From Moniliophthora roreri (lineage: Eukaryota > Basidiomycota > Agaricomycetes > Agaricales > Marasmiaceae): a stretch of 64,000 nucleotides of DNA. Position 1 is the first letter of the stretch, and each line of letters begins with the position of its first letter. Both the position numbers and the translations under genes were made by a program. The stretch is taken from positions 308,934 to 372,933 of the forward strand of contig LATX02000244.1 of the NCBI GenBank assembly GCA_001466705.2. The letters are read 5' to 3'. This document shows, in pieces, positions 11,328-23,763 of this stretch. The notes under the pieces were generated by a model. The model worked only from the letters and a program-made list of their open reading frames with translations, searched no databases and was not told the DNA's origin.

Positions 11328-13473
11328 ATGAAGAGCCTCCGCAAGTCCCTCAACGGGCACAAGGACTCGGTCCGAAACCACATTTCTACCCCCATGCCTC
11401 TACCCTCAGTTTCAAAACCAAATGTGGCAATATTACCTCCTCAGAAAGTCATAAAGGCCACTGCCGAATACAGATCCCAAGCTCCTCAGGAATTATCTTT
11501 CAAGAAGGGCGACTTTTTCTATGTCTTGCGGGACGTTGACGACCAAGGCTCATGGTATGAAGCTCATAACCCAGTCTCCGGGGCACGAGGCTTGGTTCCG
11601 AGAGCTCTGTTTGAGGAGTTTAACAAATCTTCTTCGTGCGTGGTCATTCTTGCTATTCACTCGTAGGCAGTTGCTAAGGCCTGCAACCACTAGCACCCGA
11701 AACTCTCAGTCAGTTTCTTTAGGATCCGCACCTTTTGGGTCTCCGAATCTATCACCAACAAATGCCGGTGTTCCGCCGCAACAACTCAAAGGCCCCAAGT
11801 CACAAGTCTTCTATGCCATTGTATTACATGACTTTGAGGCCGAACGGGCAGATGAATTGGACGCCAAACGTGGTGATGCCATTACTGTTGTCGCTCAATC
11901 CAACCGTGAATGGTTTGTCGCGAAACCGATTGGACGGCTCGGACGACCAGGCTTAATCCCAGTGTCCTTTGTCGAAATTCACGATCCCACCACCGGCGAA
12001 GTCATCCCAGATGTAGAATCTTTGATGGATAGAGGTGACTTGCCTCGAGTCGAAGATTGGAAAAGGGCGATGCTCAATTACAAACAAAATAGTATCACCC
12101 TTGGAGTCATCGATTCACCAACAAACCGATCATCCATGCCCACAAGTCCTTACCAACAGTCCATGTCATCTCCGTTAACCCCATCACCTCTATCGCCATC
12201 AGCAGAACCTATTATAGCTATTGAAGGACCCTCCCCTAAAACCAAACAGGCTCACTCGCCGACCGACGGATCACGAACATCCACACCAGACTGCTTGCCA
12301 GAAGGCATCCTCCTATTCGCTGAAGCCGTGTCCTTCCATTATGAAATGGAGGAATACTGGTTCCGTGTCAACGCAGTATTCCAACCTTATCCAGCTCCAG
12401 GCGCAGATCTCCCACCCGCAAAGCAACTTATTCTATTCCGAGTATACAACGACTTTTACGACTTTCAGGTTGCCCTTCTCAACCATTTCCCGAGAGAAGC
12501 CGGGCGGGAATCATCTCATTCGCGGATGTTGCCTTACATGCCCGGACCTGCCCAACATGTCAATGACGCTCTCACAGCTATTCGAAGAGGAGAACTCGAT
12601 GAATACTTGCATGCCTTGTGTAATCTTAACAAGTCTGGTGCCAAATATATCCTCGAATCTCGGGTGGTCCGCGAGTTTCTCGCCTTGAAACCCGGTGACG
12701 TGGAGAATGAGACCGATCCTCGGGTCGAGGAGATCGAGGCTCTGTTCGCGGATGAAGGTGCTAATGGATATGACAACGAAGTTCGTGACACGCTTGGCAA
12801 GCTAAAGCTGGACGAAGAGCGAAGCGAAGGATCAGAATATGGAGAAGACGAAGGCTACGCACCATCACCTCAACGGCGCACCTATGACCGACACCCGTAC
12901 ACACGCCCAGAAGATGAACGCCGGCCATCAGATGGTAGCCTTCGTCTTCAAGCTCATTCACAAAAACACAATCGAAACGGCTCCACATCCTCTCTCCAAC
13001 GCACACCTTCACCCTATTCCCCCAATTCTCGAACCAACTCACCCTTACCCGACGAGTACTCACCATATTCACATCAACCTCCTAGCCGACTGTCCGGCCA
13101 AAGTCGTGTCGTGCCCACACATAATGCCTCTTCACCATCAATATCCTCTGTTCGCTCCGCAGCACCCTCCACGGGCCGTTCCCGTTCACACTCCAACGCC
13201 AACACCCCTTCAATATCAGCAGCAAACCCCCAAACCGCCTTTGTCAAGATTAAGATCTTTGACAGAGTAGCGGACGATCTGATTGCTATTCGAGTACATC
13301 CTCGAGTGACGCATTCAGAGCTGATGGAGAAGGTGCAGTCGAGGCTTGGGTCAGAGGTATCGAATTTGAGGTATAGGGACAGTGTGAACAACACGTTCAT
13401 TACGCTGGATAACGATAGCCAACTGAGGATGTGGATGGATGGGACGGACAAACATGTTTTATATGCTGATTGA
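11328..13473 (+). CDS. Bem1/Scd2 polarity scaffold (SH3-SH3-PX-PB1)
   Basis: Two exons, 11328-11635 and 11694-13473, give 695 aa. The domain order matches Bem1 (yeast) and Scd2 (fission yeast). The first SH3 is at about residues 36-100 (ATAEYRSQAPQELSFKKGDFFYV). The second SH3 is at about 140-205 (AIVLHDFEAERADELDAKRGD). PX lies at about 305-425 (EEYWFRVNAVF, RVYNDFYDFQVALLNHFP). A Ser/Pro-rich linker follows, then the C-terminal PB1 domain at about 620-695 (VKIKIFDRVADDLIAIRVH). In the family, the scaffold ties Cdc24 (through PB1), Cdc42-GTP and PAK kinases together at growth sites. The intron interrupts just after the first SH3 domain. I saw no missing domain. Confidence 0.95.
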
Positions 13474-14197
13474 GTCTTTCGTTTTCAACTTCAGATTGTA
13501 CTTCTTGTCGGGGCTTGGATGGGACTCCGGTTTGCGATTTACCTTTTCCTTTCTTTAAAGTCTATAATCTCTCTTTTGATGTTCAAAGTTTGAACTCGAT
13601 TTGCTGTTCTTCTGGTTTTGAGCATGGTACTCCATCTTTCGATCTTCTACGATATACCTTTCTCTTTCTCTCCGTCTTTTTTTTTCCTATAGCATACCAT
13701 GTATCAAGTGCTCCATAGTGTTAGTTAGAATCCATAGCTAGCTGTTGTACGATGACTGCTGCATTTTTGAAGTCGATTGCAATAAATAAAGAGGTCAAAA
13801 ACACCAGACGTAAGAGTCTAGACCCTTACCGCGAAGTTTGTTATGAGGAAAGTTTACCTGAACAGGAGAATGACCTTCAAGCTTGTTAAAGTTTACCAAC
13901 TGAATGGTATAGAACCCGAACAAATGTCCGAGTCTAAACTCAAGTCAGCACCTCGTAAATTGAAAAAAGACTCAATAACCCACGGCCATATTGCGGCAAA
14001 TTTATGACGGAACAACCACCGTCGCAACGTTTGTCCTACTTACCGCCATTCTGGAGTTGGTTCTGGACACACTTGGTTTCCATCGATACAAGTACAATCA
14101 TACATACAATGTTACCTGAAATACGAAATAATAGCTTACAGCCGAGAATGGACAAACACCCTGTTATGGGCAAGGTAATACCGACGGAACGGGGTTC
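13474..14197. other. Gap between convergent Bem1 and 7TM gene
   Basis: It contains the 3' flanks of both genes. A pyrimidine-rich stretch follows the BEM1 stop. I see no coding exon, RNA gene or repeat. Confidence 0.5.
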
Positions 14198-15816
14198 TTA
14201 ATCCAATGTCAGCTCTCTCTTCTCAACGCTCCCGATGCTGGAGTTATCGCTATCGCGCCGAGGCACTTTCTTCCAGAAACAGAAGACTCGGATGATATCC
14301 TACGGGAACGTGCCACTTCAGTAAATACGCACCAATTTACAACGACATTACGACGTACCTTCTGCGTTCCAAAGATGAAGACTACGACAGAAGAAGCTAC
14401 CACGAGAAAGATAGGATTAAAATCAGCTGCATGTAAAAGCCTTTCTCCACGCAGGATACCTACCGGACGCGATAATGAGATCAGGTGCTGGGCTTTCTGG
14501 GCTTTGTACGGATAGTAGACTTAAACTGTAACCAAGAAATAGGCGTTTAACGATAGCTTCGGGAATCACGGAGGAAATGTACCTCATGCAGAGCACCAAG
14601 TAAAGCCCGAATGAGAGGATACGAAGCGGAAGGTTGAGTTCAATACCCTTCGAAGATGAACCTTGCTGGACTTTACGCCATCCTTTGTAGAAGAGGATGA
14701 CTGTGGCAACTAGGGTGATGCAGTTATGCTTGGTGTGTTCGTCACTCTCAAACCAAATGGTTTGCTTACCTTCCAAGGCAAGAGTAGCAAACAAGACTAA
14801 AGCGGCTGCAATCATAATGGTGTCAGTCCTTGGGAAACTGTGAGTGTTACGCGATAGTGCGATACATGTCAGACTAACAGGGGATCCGACAACACCGAAC
14901 AATAGAAAAAGCGACGGCCTCTTGATACGTTCTCAGGATTTGCTGCTCCCACCTTTAACCAAGACGGACTGTCAGTTGAGGTCGAGCCGTGTATCATATT
15001 CAAGATATTCACCGCTGCTGTGACTACAATGCTTATCAACCACGCTGCGTAAGGTGCTACGACCATCTAGGCAGTGAATAGACTTTTAGTATCCGCGGAG
15101 TATAAAACGAAGTGGATCTTACCAGCCATGTTCGAAAGACATGGTCTCTTTCATGATACGATTGGCCGTAGAAAGAGGCTCGAATGACAAGGAACATCTG
15201 TGGTGGAAGATTCGTTGACACATTGGCTCAAAAATAGCAACTTGACATGACTGATACCTGTAGGACCAGTGTGAAGGCTGCGATTGACGATCTGCAAATG
15301 TGGCGACGATCAGTGAAAGCTGACATAGGAAAGACATTTTGACGTACATGGCTGGTACACCATACAGCAGAGATGCCTGGAAAAGACAAAGTATTTTGGA
15401 CGGTTCCGGTCCTTCATGTTTTCCCGCGTATAATCTGACAGAACGTCGTTAGGGCACTGACAAGGCTGCTCCAAAAGTAAGCGAGTTACAGAAGGCTAGA
15501 CGAGCTTGGAGTATGTCAGTAAGGGATGATGGACAGGTTATTCGGGAAAGCACTTGCATTCCAACTATGATAAATACAGCAATAAGATTGGCAAATGTAG
15601 CATGGCGCTGGACCTTCTTCGCGAGAACGATGAAAAGAAGTATTGGCAAAGCGAAATGGGAAGTCCAGATGTTCAAGACCAGGAAAGCGATCAACTGGGA
15701 GTGGGTCCCGTTTATAATATTGTGAGGAACTGCTGCCTCTTTACCACCTGTGCGGGAAGAAATTGAAGGTAAGCCGGTTTGGGCCGTCTCATACTTCACG
15801 TACTGTTTGCATCCAT
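14198..15816 (-). CDS. Seven-transmembrane receptor-like protein
   Basis: A multi-exon minus-strand gene. The start at 15816 (MDANS) is favoured because its 13-nt first exon splices with gtacgt/cacag to a good frame; the longer frame has no ATG. After a possible N-glycosylation site (NGT), hydrophobic segments follow: SQLIAFLVLNIWTSHFALPILLFIVLAKK, NLIAVFIIVGM, a loop with YAGKHEGPEPSKILCLFQ, then AAFTLVLQ, APYAAWLISIVVTAAVNIL, IMIAAALVLFATLAL, ILSFGLYLVLCM and FLVVASSVVVFIFG. The C-terminus is basic and cytosolic in type (DIIRVFCFWKKVPRRDSD). It resembles the large set of basidiomycete 7TM proteins with no known ligand. At least one exon near 15470 is only about 8-11 nt, so the exact model is uncertain. 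The direction and membrane nature are clear. Confidence 0.75.
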
Positions 15817-16441
15817 ATCTGAAGATATCAGGAACTGAAACGTTAAAAGTCAAAGGAGCGACGAGATGAAGCTGAAGCCTGCTTCAAGGAAGGAACAATC
15901 TGCTGCCAGAGCGTCGACAGTGGAGGAACGAAATCAAGGAAGAATGTCCGAATGGCACTGACAGCGAGCATCTGGTTCAACCCATCATCGTGATGCTTAA
16001 TCATGATGCCGACTCATTGAAGGCTTGCTTCATGTTAACCGCCCAGATCCTCAGATTCGAATGGAGGTTCTCGTTGTTGAAATCACAGAGGCAATGATCT
16101 ACACGTCAATGATTGCGCACTCGTCGACTGGCACTTCGACTTTATACGGTCTGGAGAGTGGTAGGTTGCGAAGTAGTATACGAGCAATTATCAACTGGTT
16201 GCTGAGAAACAAATAGCCAAGAACTCAAGGAAAGATTTTGCGCAAACGTTGGAATGAAAAATACCTTAAGCCGCCCGACACCGCATAATTCAATACTCGA
16301 TACGCGTTTCAGAATGTGCCAAGACGCTAGCCTGAACTGTCGGGGAACGGTGGATAGTGTTTCTGGTGGGTGGTCCGGTGAGAAGAGGAGGTGAAGGTCC
16401 CGAATCCCGACCAGCGCGCACGACCCAAATTAGTCTGCTTT
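15817..16441. other. Upstream flank of 7TM gene
   Basis: No supported gene. Short frames on both strands do not resemble a family. It ends at the small inverted-repeat element. Confidence 0.4.
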
Positions 16442-16605
16442 CATCAGCAAAAACCGTATAGTGCTATAATGAGTTCCCCAGGGTTTATAATCCACCTGCA
16501 GGGTATCATAACCCTTATAACCAGTCATAACCCCCACCAACGAGGCCATAACCAGGTTATAACCCCCTGAAGCTAGGTTATAGCACTTTCCGGTTTTTGC
16601 TGATG
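16442..16605. mobile_element. MITE, 164 bp, GTTATAAC-rich
   Basis: The ends form terminal inverted repeats of 28 bp with 2 mismatches: the left starts catcagcaaaaaccg and continues agtgctataa after three bases, and the right end is its reverse complement. The interior is a series of gttataac-like words in both orientations. There is no coding capacity. Direct flanking duplications are unclear (T-rich on both sides). Similar words and termini recur at 55.3-57.4 kb. Confidence 0.8.
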
Positions 16606-18316
16606 TTTTTTTCCGGGTCCGAACCGGCACCTCAAATATATGTCACGTGCTTTTCATGCGTGATGAGATTATCTTAGAGATAATGCCGATATAATTGATG
16701 ATGAGATTAACGCTAACGCGTTTCATGACCGCTCCAGAGGCAAATGCCTCCCACATCCCGTATAACTCCTCGGAAGGTCGTCATATTCTTCTGGAAATTG
16801 CCCAGAACTTTCTTCTTTTCATTCTTCACAACTTCAGTACCAGAATGTGGAGTTTGCATATACAGTGTATTAGGTGAATGTAGTAGGGTTTCCTCACCGC
16901 TGGGTCTACCAGACGTGGAAACGTCGTCGTTCTCACGGTCTGCAACAATTATGTGATGTCTTTCCTTCTTATGTTTGATATTGGGACCACGAGGGCGATG
17001 AGGTTTCGAGGTATTAGTTGGATTGAAGGTATTGTCTGCAACCTTAATGGGACTGCGGTCGGACAAGAGAATGCGGAGACACAGTCTCGAGGGCGTCGAA
17101 GGAGTGGAAGGGTTGAAAGAGAAGCGCATTATGAGGAATATCATAGGGTTATAGAGTTAAGGAGCGAAGGGCTACTGATGGATGCGGCGCGTTGAATGCC
17201 CAAACTTAAAGAGCGAAAAGTTAAGTCACATGATTTATTTTCTTTCTATATATGGATTTGCGGAAGGCGGACAGGGAGGTACGGGTAACTGACCGTGATT
17301 TCAAGCAGACTCTTATTTCGCGAGCTTACGAGCAGGAGTCTGCCTAGGGGAGACTAGACCCAAATCGAGACCTAGCCGGGAACTTCCATCATCATGCGGA
17401 CACACTTTGCTTCTTCGACCGGTGGAAACCAGCTGTAAGCACGGATTCTCGAGCAGACTGGGGTTTGCGCCGCGTTTCAGCTGGGATCGGTCTGACGTTT
17501 GCTCCGGGGATGATTCCATACCAAAGCCTTCTGACATTCATGCTCTTGCTTCAACCTGAGCTCGGTGAAGGAGGTATTTTGATCATGAGGATGGTTTTAG
17601 CTTGAGTTCTCAAGTGTAAGTCACCTCCAGGCTTCTTTAGTGTCACTAACTTCTGACTCAAACCAGGTACACATCCAGACGCACCTGAAGTCACTGTATC
17701 TCTTGCTAACCATCGTGGAAGACCGTTCTTCGAGCTCACCCTAGTACACCCGATGGACCATCTAGCAACGACCGGAGCGCACCATGTGAATATATGGGGA
17801 TGGACGATACACGCGTATTCGTGCGTGTAGTTCAGGCTTTTGGCATTTCTGGAGCTTATTGCCGCTCACCGAACAATCGTGAGTATGTAACTAGCCTCTT
17901 CATTGAATCTTGTCTGACATTCAGTTAGTGTACTATAGTTGCATATTCGTAGTAGCCATATTCCATCGTTTAGAAGACCAGTTCACGGGTCATTGAAAAG
18001 AGACTCTGTGACAGAGTATCATGTTTTCCTAGCCGTCGTGGTCCGTTGCATGGTCGACATTGGATACCGCAAGGAACTACCTTCGTTCGTAGTACGTTTG
18101 ACTTGCCGTACAACGGACCAGGAAGAGGTGCTTCCCGAAGTGTTGATGATAGTAGCGACTGCATGAGCTCTCGTTGCTCCACGGCCTTCGTGTACGGCAC
18201 CTGCTTCTGAGATTACATAGCAGACCGGCTTCTTCCAACTGCATAGCGATTTTTAAAGGACTAAAAGCCCATTCTTTCTTGGGCCTCATCCTCCACGCTT
18301 TCACCTTCCCTCCAAC
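16606..18316. other. Gene-poor stretch with one weak open frame
   Basis: Apart from the open frame at 16713-17144 (separate entry), I see nothing with recognisable coding features. Frames near 17313-17740 stay open on both strands for 60-80 codons but match no family. Confidence 0.4.
16713..17144 (-). CDS. Unrecognised hydrophilic open frame
   Basis: An uninterrupted 143-codon frame of low-complexity, charged sequence (KPHRPRGPNIKHKKERHH, ADRENDDVSTSGRPSGEE, VVKNEKKKV). It has no domain I recognise. Codon choice in the middle looks coding, but the frame could be one exon of an unresolved gene or chance. An opposite frame also stays open. Confidence 0.25.
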   Translation of the reverse strand: MIFLIMRFSFNPSTPSTPSRLCLRILLSDRSPIKVADNTFNPTNTSKPHRPRGPNIKHKKERHHIIVADRENDDVSTSGRPSGEETLLHSPNTLYMQTPHSGTEVVKNEKKKVLGNFQKNMTTFRGVIRDVGGICLWSGHETR

Positions 18317-20634
18317 ATGACATCGACTGAACAGGCTCATTTGACCGTGGATAACACGTTTGCTTAGTTCCTTTCTCCCGCAACTGACATTTGACTGACA
18401 GCTGTTCACAGGATGGGAGCTGCCTTCATTGGGGTTATATGTGCAGCGTGGTGCGCGTTTTCTTCAAGTTCGACTCGTTTGACTTGGCTGCTGATGCACT
18501 CAATACAGTCTTTACGGAGGTATGATCGAACTCCCGCTGCAATGCTAATACAAATTGATTAACCTCTTTCTCGAAGTATCTTGCGTTCAAACGTGGTTCT
18601 ACTTCAATCGATATTCATATGTATGAATCGATCTTTCACCACTTCGATAACGCTCAGTCATATTCTTTTACAGGATGTCTGGTATATCAAACTATTGGTC
18701 AAGTGTTTTGTCTCCCTCGAGCGGCGCAAGTATTCACGTTCGGGACTTCAGGTACTAGTTGTTTGGATATTAGACAGTATACACCAAGGTTTGATATCAC
18801 ACACCGGTGAGATATTAGTCTTTGTTCAGGCGACGAATGAGTATTCAATTCGCCGCATGTCCAGTATACTTCTACGTGGTCACAAACTACACCAATGCGG
18901 CTATTCAAGCCGATCTTGTCTGGTACGTATCCGCGGCCCTGTAACCTATCGATGGCGGCTCAATCTGTTGTATCCAGGAGTGTTTTGGTGCGTAATTGGA
19001 GTTGTACTTCCGTCGCTTTGACTGATCCTCGTTCTACGCATTTCAAAAGTTAGAAGTTCTCTTCAATGTGGGACCTCTCCCAGTTTAGCGACCACACGAA
19101 TCTCCTGTTGATGACTGTTACAGGGACTGATTGGACTTCTGGTTCAAAGGTATATCAGATTGTTTCTCCCTATGATGAGACGGTCGCTGACAGCAAAAGC
19201 AGTTTCCTAACCTTGCGGGTTTGGAGGCGTGAGTGTCCTCTAAATGTCCTACCAGCGTCTCTAATCGTATCTTGGGGTTCAGTGAGCAAAGAGAACGTTC
19301 CGTTGACCGCGATCATTGTCAGTTCACCAAAGTACAAGTTTAAGTTTCGCTTCTAACTGGGGCCCTTAGGGAGCGCTGGTACTGGCAGAGTTTGGTGACT
19401 ACTTTTTATCAACTTTAAATTTCAGTATTAATGACGAATGTCATACATTGTCCTTGCGTTTTAGCGTGTTCCGTCGGTGAGCCTACCTCGAACGAACTGT
19501 TTGCCGTGTCACTCACTTCTACCTACAGCCTTCACCATCAAATCGTAGGTCACCTTTGCATGAGACTGGTCTCTCCTGGTCTCAATGTAAATACCACTAG
19601 AATGAAGCTCGTTACCTGGGAAGACCTCACTCAGCTCAGGGTTCGTTCAGACGTAACGGCAGCGGGAGGAACTGACCGCGGTTGTAGGGATTGTCAATGA
19701 CCGTAAACGTACTCGGAGCAGTGTCAGATGTTTTTATAGCCACGGGACTCTTTTTCTTTCTCCATCGTTCCAGGACGGGCTTTAAAAAGTATGCACGAGT
19801 GACGTTCTTTTCGTTTTGCTTGATTAACGGTGTTCCTGCTATTCCTACAGGTCGGACACCATGATAAGCAAACTGGTGGGTATCGTGTTTTGACGGAGAA
19901 CCTAAGCTGAATGGTTTCTTAAAAGATCATGTTCAGTGTCAGTACCGGACTATTGACTAGCATCTGTGCCATCGCCTCCCTCCTGTCGGTAAGGCGTTTG
20001 TGGATCATTCGGCCGAGTGCACGTCTTAACGAGAGACCTTGCCAGATCCTGGTCTGGGGGGATACTTTGATATATGTTGCCTTCTACTTCAGCCTTGGAC
20101 GATGTATGTCGTAGTATGCGTGTTCCGTGAAGCTCCAACTGACATCATCTTTGCAGTATATTCTAATTCATTGCTTGCAACCCTAAACGCGCGACAAAGC
20201 ATAAGGTAAGCTCTCAATCTTCATCCCCCCCCGATTCATATCTCTGATACATTCTGACAGAGGACTGACGGACGAAACCGGTGGCGAACTTTCCTTCTCC
20301 TTACAAACCTTCACCAAATCTCGGCGTAACAAGCGTGATATAGCAACGAACGTAAGTATGATCTATACGTATCCACAACGAATCACCTCTGATTGTGCAG
20401 TTGTAGTCCAAACCGGCCAATATCTCCATCAAGATCGACACTACTCACGAAATGGTCCGAGATCGAATTGACACAGCAGAGGACATCAATGTGAGTCCAT
20501 TCATCGTAGCTTCAGTGATTCGACTAGAGAGGCTAACAAAACCGGCTTCGTGATAACAGTCCTCTGTGACCGAGAAATCTTTCAAGGATATTGAAAAGCG
20601 AACTTTGGGGGAGTATTCCTCCGCAAACCAGTGA
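18317..20634 (+). CDS. DUF6534-type seven-TM protein, intron-rich
   Basis: No long open frame exists here; the gene emerges only after splicing about 20 small exons. The first ones are 18317-18357, 18412-18450, 18509-18519, 18577-18620, 18674-18697, 18752-18806, 18865-18922, 18978-18987, 19050-19067, 19124-19149, 19203-19228, 19283-19317 and 19370-19394. The protein follows the Agaricomycete DUF6534 pattern: GAAFIGVICAACLYG, CVQTWFYFNRYS, DVWYIKLLVLVVWILDSIHQ, VYFYVVTNYTNAAIQADLVW, FLTLRVWRLSKENVPLTAII, GLSMTVNVLGAVSDVFIATG, FFFLHRSRTGFKK, MFSVSTGLLTSICAIASLLS, DTLIYVAFYFSLGR and YSNSLLATLNARQSIRG. Function is unknown. Exons between 19395 and 19637 and around 19990-20065 are not fully resolved. 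Confidence 0.8.
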
Positions 20635-21584
20635 GCGGTGGACGCCAGGCAAAGAATGAAGGTACCTGCACCAACAAATTGATCAAACTCTTTTGCCATG
20701 AGTCGCAAAAGCTTTAGATCGCATATAGATGTCAGACTCAAAATGAAATGTAATGATACCACTTTCGTCTGTTCAGTGTTCTGCAAGACTGCAACGGAGG
20801 GTTTTCGGCAATTACCGGTGAAGAGATCACGCGCATTCATATCAGGCGCACACGACTTTCAACTTGATCTCAACACAAGCGCCTTCGTGGCTGGCCCAAT
20901 TTCTCTTTGGAGCCGCCTATTTGGATCTTTTGATACCAGACTAGTCAAGTGTATTGCTGATTGTTGAGAAGCGGCCAACGAAGGTTTGTATGACGACGCC
21001 TCGAGGCTAGCCTCGTGGAGGGTGTCACTGTGGGTCCACTGACCATCTGCAGCGTTCTTCTGCAACAGAATCGCACTCAGGATAAGCACGAGTATCATTG
21101 TGCTCGATGAAACCGTTTCTGTAATTGCTCATGCGAATCTTCTCTAGCGATGTGAATCGCCGGTACCGTCTTCTGTGCGCTGCGCCTGCCCAAGCCCTAA
21201 GCATTACTAACGTTCCTGATTTTGACCGGTCTAGTCTCAGATCCCTTGTCGGAAACTATGCTCTACGTGACATACACCTCGCTTCACTGGTACTCGAAGG
21301 AGATCTGAAGATATGGCGCCAAGTTCCCACACCAGAACGAGGAAGAAGTCGGTATCGAATGATCCCTCGTCGGTATCTTCGCGTGCGACAGGGCTTTCAA
21401 CCGATCAGGCAATCCAAAACTCGGCAATCTCGAAGGCTTCTCTGGGGTGACATCAATACATCAAGGTTGTAAAAGAATTCCGACCTCGGACCAGCCCAGA
21501 TTAATACTTCGTGAAAATTCTGAGTATAAAATCTCTCTCGTACTCTCTCTTTTTCATCTCTTTCTCCCGTCCTGTCTCGGCTCT
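20635..21584. other. Gap between DUF6534 gene and P450
   Basis: No supported gene. A 79-codon minus frame (20859-21098) begins with a signal-like MILVLILSAILLQ and a 115-codon plus frame (21125-21472) is Arg-rich; neither resembles a family. The last 100 bp are pyrimidine-rich and are probably the P450 leader. Confidence 0.4.
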
Positions 21585-23763
21585 ATGGCGGTCTACGACA
21601 TTCTTTTTTGCCTCGATATTATCCTGGCCTCTGTTGGGCTGGCCATCCTACGACAACTTTTCAGCACTCAGCGGCCTCAACAACGAATATCACATCCTCC
21701 TGGTCCTCCGGGCTATCCTATCATTGGGAACGTTTTGGATATGCCTTCAGAAAAGGAATGGCTGACATTTGCTCAATGGGGCGATACCTACGGTTCGTGC
21801 TCAATGTATTCGTTCTCCGCTCCAGCTTATGATGTGCTTCCAGGCGACATTTGCTCTGTCACAGGTTGGTTCGATTTACTGTCGTTCGCTATTGACTGAC
21901 TCGATTGCCTACAGTTTTCGGCCAGACTCTTGTTATCCTCAACTCATCGAAAGCAGCTTCTGATATGCTCGACAAGAAATCGTCAATTTATTCTGATCGG
22001 CCTGTCCTCCAGATGGGAGGAGAACTTGTGGGATGGAAGAACACACTCGTTCTCTTACCCTACGGAGATCGCTTTCGTCGTTACCGCAAGCTGTTCCATG
22101 GACTGATAGGGAGCCATGCTACCATGAAGCAGTATCACCCTGCGTCAGAGCTTGAAACAAAGAAATTTTTGCGACGTGTTCTCAAGACCCCGTCCGAACT
22201 GCAATCACACATTCGCAAGTATGTTTTTCGGATTAAGCTCGCTTACTCACGCTGAAAGTTGCTGCAGAACCACTGGCACCGTCATCCTTCGCATCTCTCA
22301 TGGCTACGAGGTCAAAGAATCAGATGATCCCTTCATCCAATTAGCCGACTTAGCCACAGAGCAATTCTCACTAGCGACCTCGCCGGGTCAGTTTTTGGTT
22401 GACGTAGTACCCGCTCGTGAGTTTCTTTCCGCTGTCGTTAGTGGATCGAGAACTGATCAGTTATTTTCTAAGTCCGCCATTTACCCGACTGGTTTCCAGG
22501 CGCTGGCTTCAAACGAACGGCAAAAGTTTGGGCTTCGACACTTCTCGACATGGTCGAACAACCTCATAACTTTGTAAAGCAGCAAATTGTGGCAACCTCT
22601 CTCTCCTTCTCGCTTCGACTTTATGCTAATCATTGTTCTTAGGCCGCTGGTACGGCAACCCCTTCCTTCTCTTCTTGTCTTCTCGAGAGTAAAGAGCTTG
22701 ACGACGAGGAAGAATTTGATCTCAAGTGGTCTGCAGCTTCTCTGTACAGCGGTAAGCTCTTGGATTCCGTTAATGTGGTATTATTCGACACTGACTCGAC
22801 GAGAAGGTGCAGCCGATACAGTATGACAACTCATTCTGACTTTCGAACTTCATGTCTCAACGTCATTCTAGACTGTTTCTGCGATTTACGCCTTTTTCTT
22901 GTCCATGGCATTATATCCCGAAGCCCTTAAGAAGGCACAGGCTGAAATTGATGCTGTTATTGGTAATGACAGGCTGCCAACTTTTGCGGACCGCGAACGT
23001 CTACCTTACATCGATGCGATGGTCAAAGAGGTCTTTAGGTGGAACAGCGTTGCGCCTTTGGGTACAAATTTTTCTAGTCCCATCAGTCAGAATGCTTGCT
23101 AACGCCATCATAGCCGTCCCGCATAGGGCAATGCAGGATGATGTACATGAAGGATATTTCATTCCGAAGGGATCGCTAGTGATACCCAACATATGGTAAG
23201 CTTTCAATCTACGTCGTCTGCAGGAATATTCCGACGAACTTATTCACCAGGAAACTTACTCATGACCCAAGGACGTACGCCAATCCAATGGATTTCAACC
23301 CAGACCGATTCCTTGCCAATTACGATCGTCAACCTGAGCCTGACCCCCGAGAGTTATGTTTCGGATTTGGTAGACGGTATGCTTCTGCTTTTCTCTGTGG
23401 TATGTTCAAGATTGAAACTTCTCGTCATGTTCTGTCCGAAAGCATCTGCCCAGGTGAGCTCATTCATACAACCGGTTGAACTGCCTGATGAACTCTTACT
23501 AGGTATACACCTCGCCGATGCATCTGTCTTCGTATCCTGTGCCATGTCGCTCGCGGTTTTCGACATAGCGAAGTGTGTTGAAAATGGCATCGTCATCGAG
23601 CCAGTAAATGACAGAACTACAGGCACAATCAGGTAAGTCTGCAGTTGTCGTGTAATCGCATGGTCTGACAGTTTTCAGCCACCCGAAGCCATTCAAGTGT
23701 TCCATCAAGCCCCGTTCGCCCAAGGCGGTAGCTTTAATTCAAGACGAAGATGCTGCGATCTAG
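21585..23763 (+). CDS. Cytochrome P450 monooxygenase
   Basis: A multi-exon P450, complete from an N-terminal membrane anchor (MAVYDILFCLDIILASVGLA) and proline hinge (HPPGPPGYPIIGN) to the C-terminus (ending IQDEDAAI). Family motifs are present. The I-helix oxygen-binding segment is GAADTTVSAIYAFFLS, the K-helix ExxR is KEVFRW, the PERF-like region is NPMDFNPDRFL, and the haem loop FGFGRRICPG supplies the cysteine ligand. The haem loop is split over three exons; the residues IC and P are on an 11-nt exon at 23443-23453. The sequence resembles fungal P450s usually labelled O-methylsterigmatocystin-oxidoreductase-like (several CYP families in Agaricomycetes), but the substrate is unknown. It would act at the ER with NADPH-P450 reductase. 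No terpene or polyketide synthase is nearby. Two inner joins (about 22400-22570 and 22640-22750) are approximate. Confidence 0.9.
23443..23453 (+). other. 11-nt microexon coding the P450 haem cysteine
   Basis: The exon catctgcccag lies between acceptor ag at 23441-23442 and donor gtgagc at 23454. It joins the upstream FGFGRR to the downstream GIHLAD in frame and supplies I, C and P of the FxxGxRxCxG motif. Confidence 0.75.
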
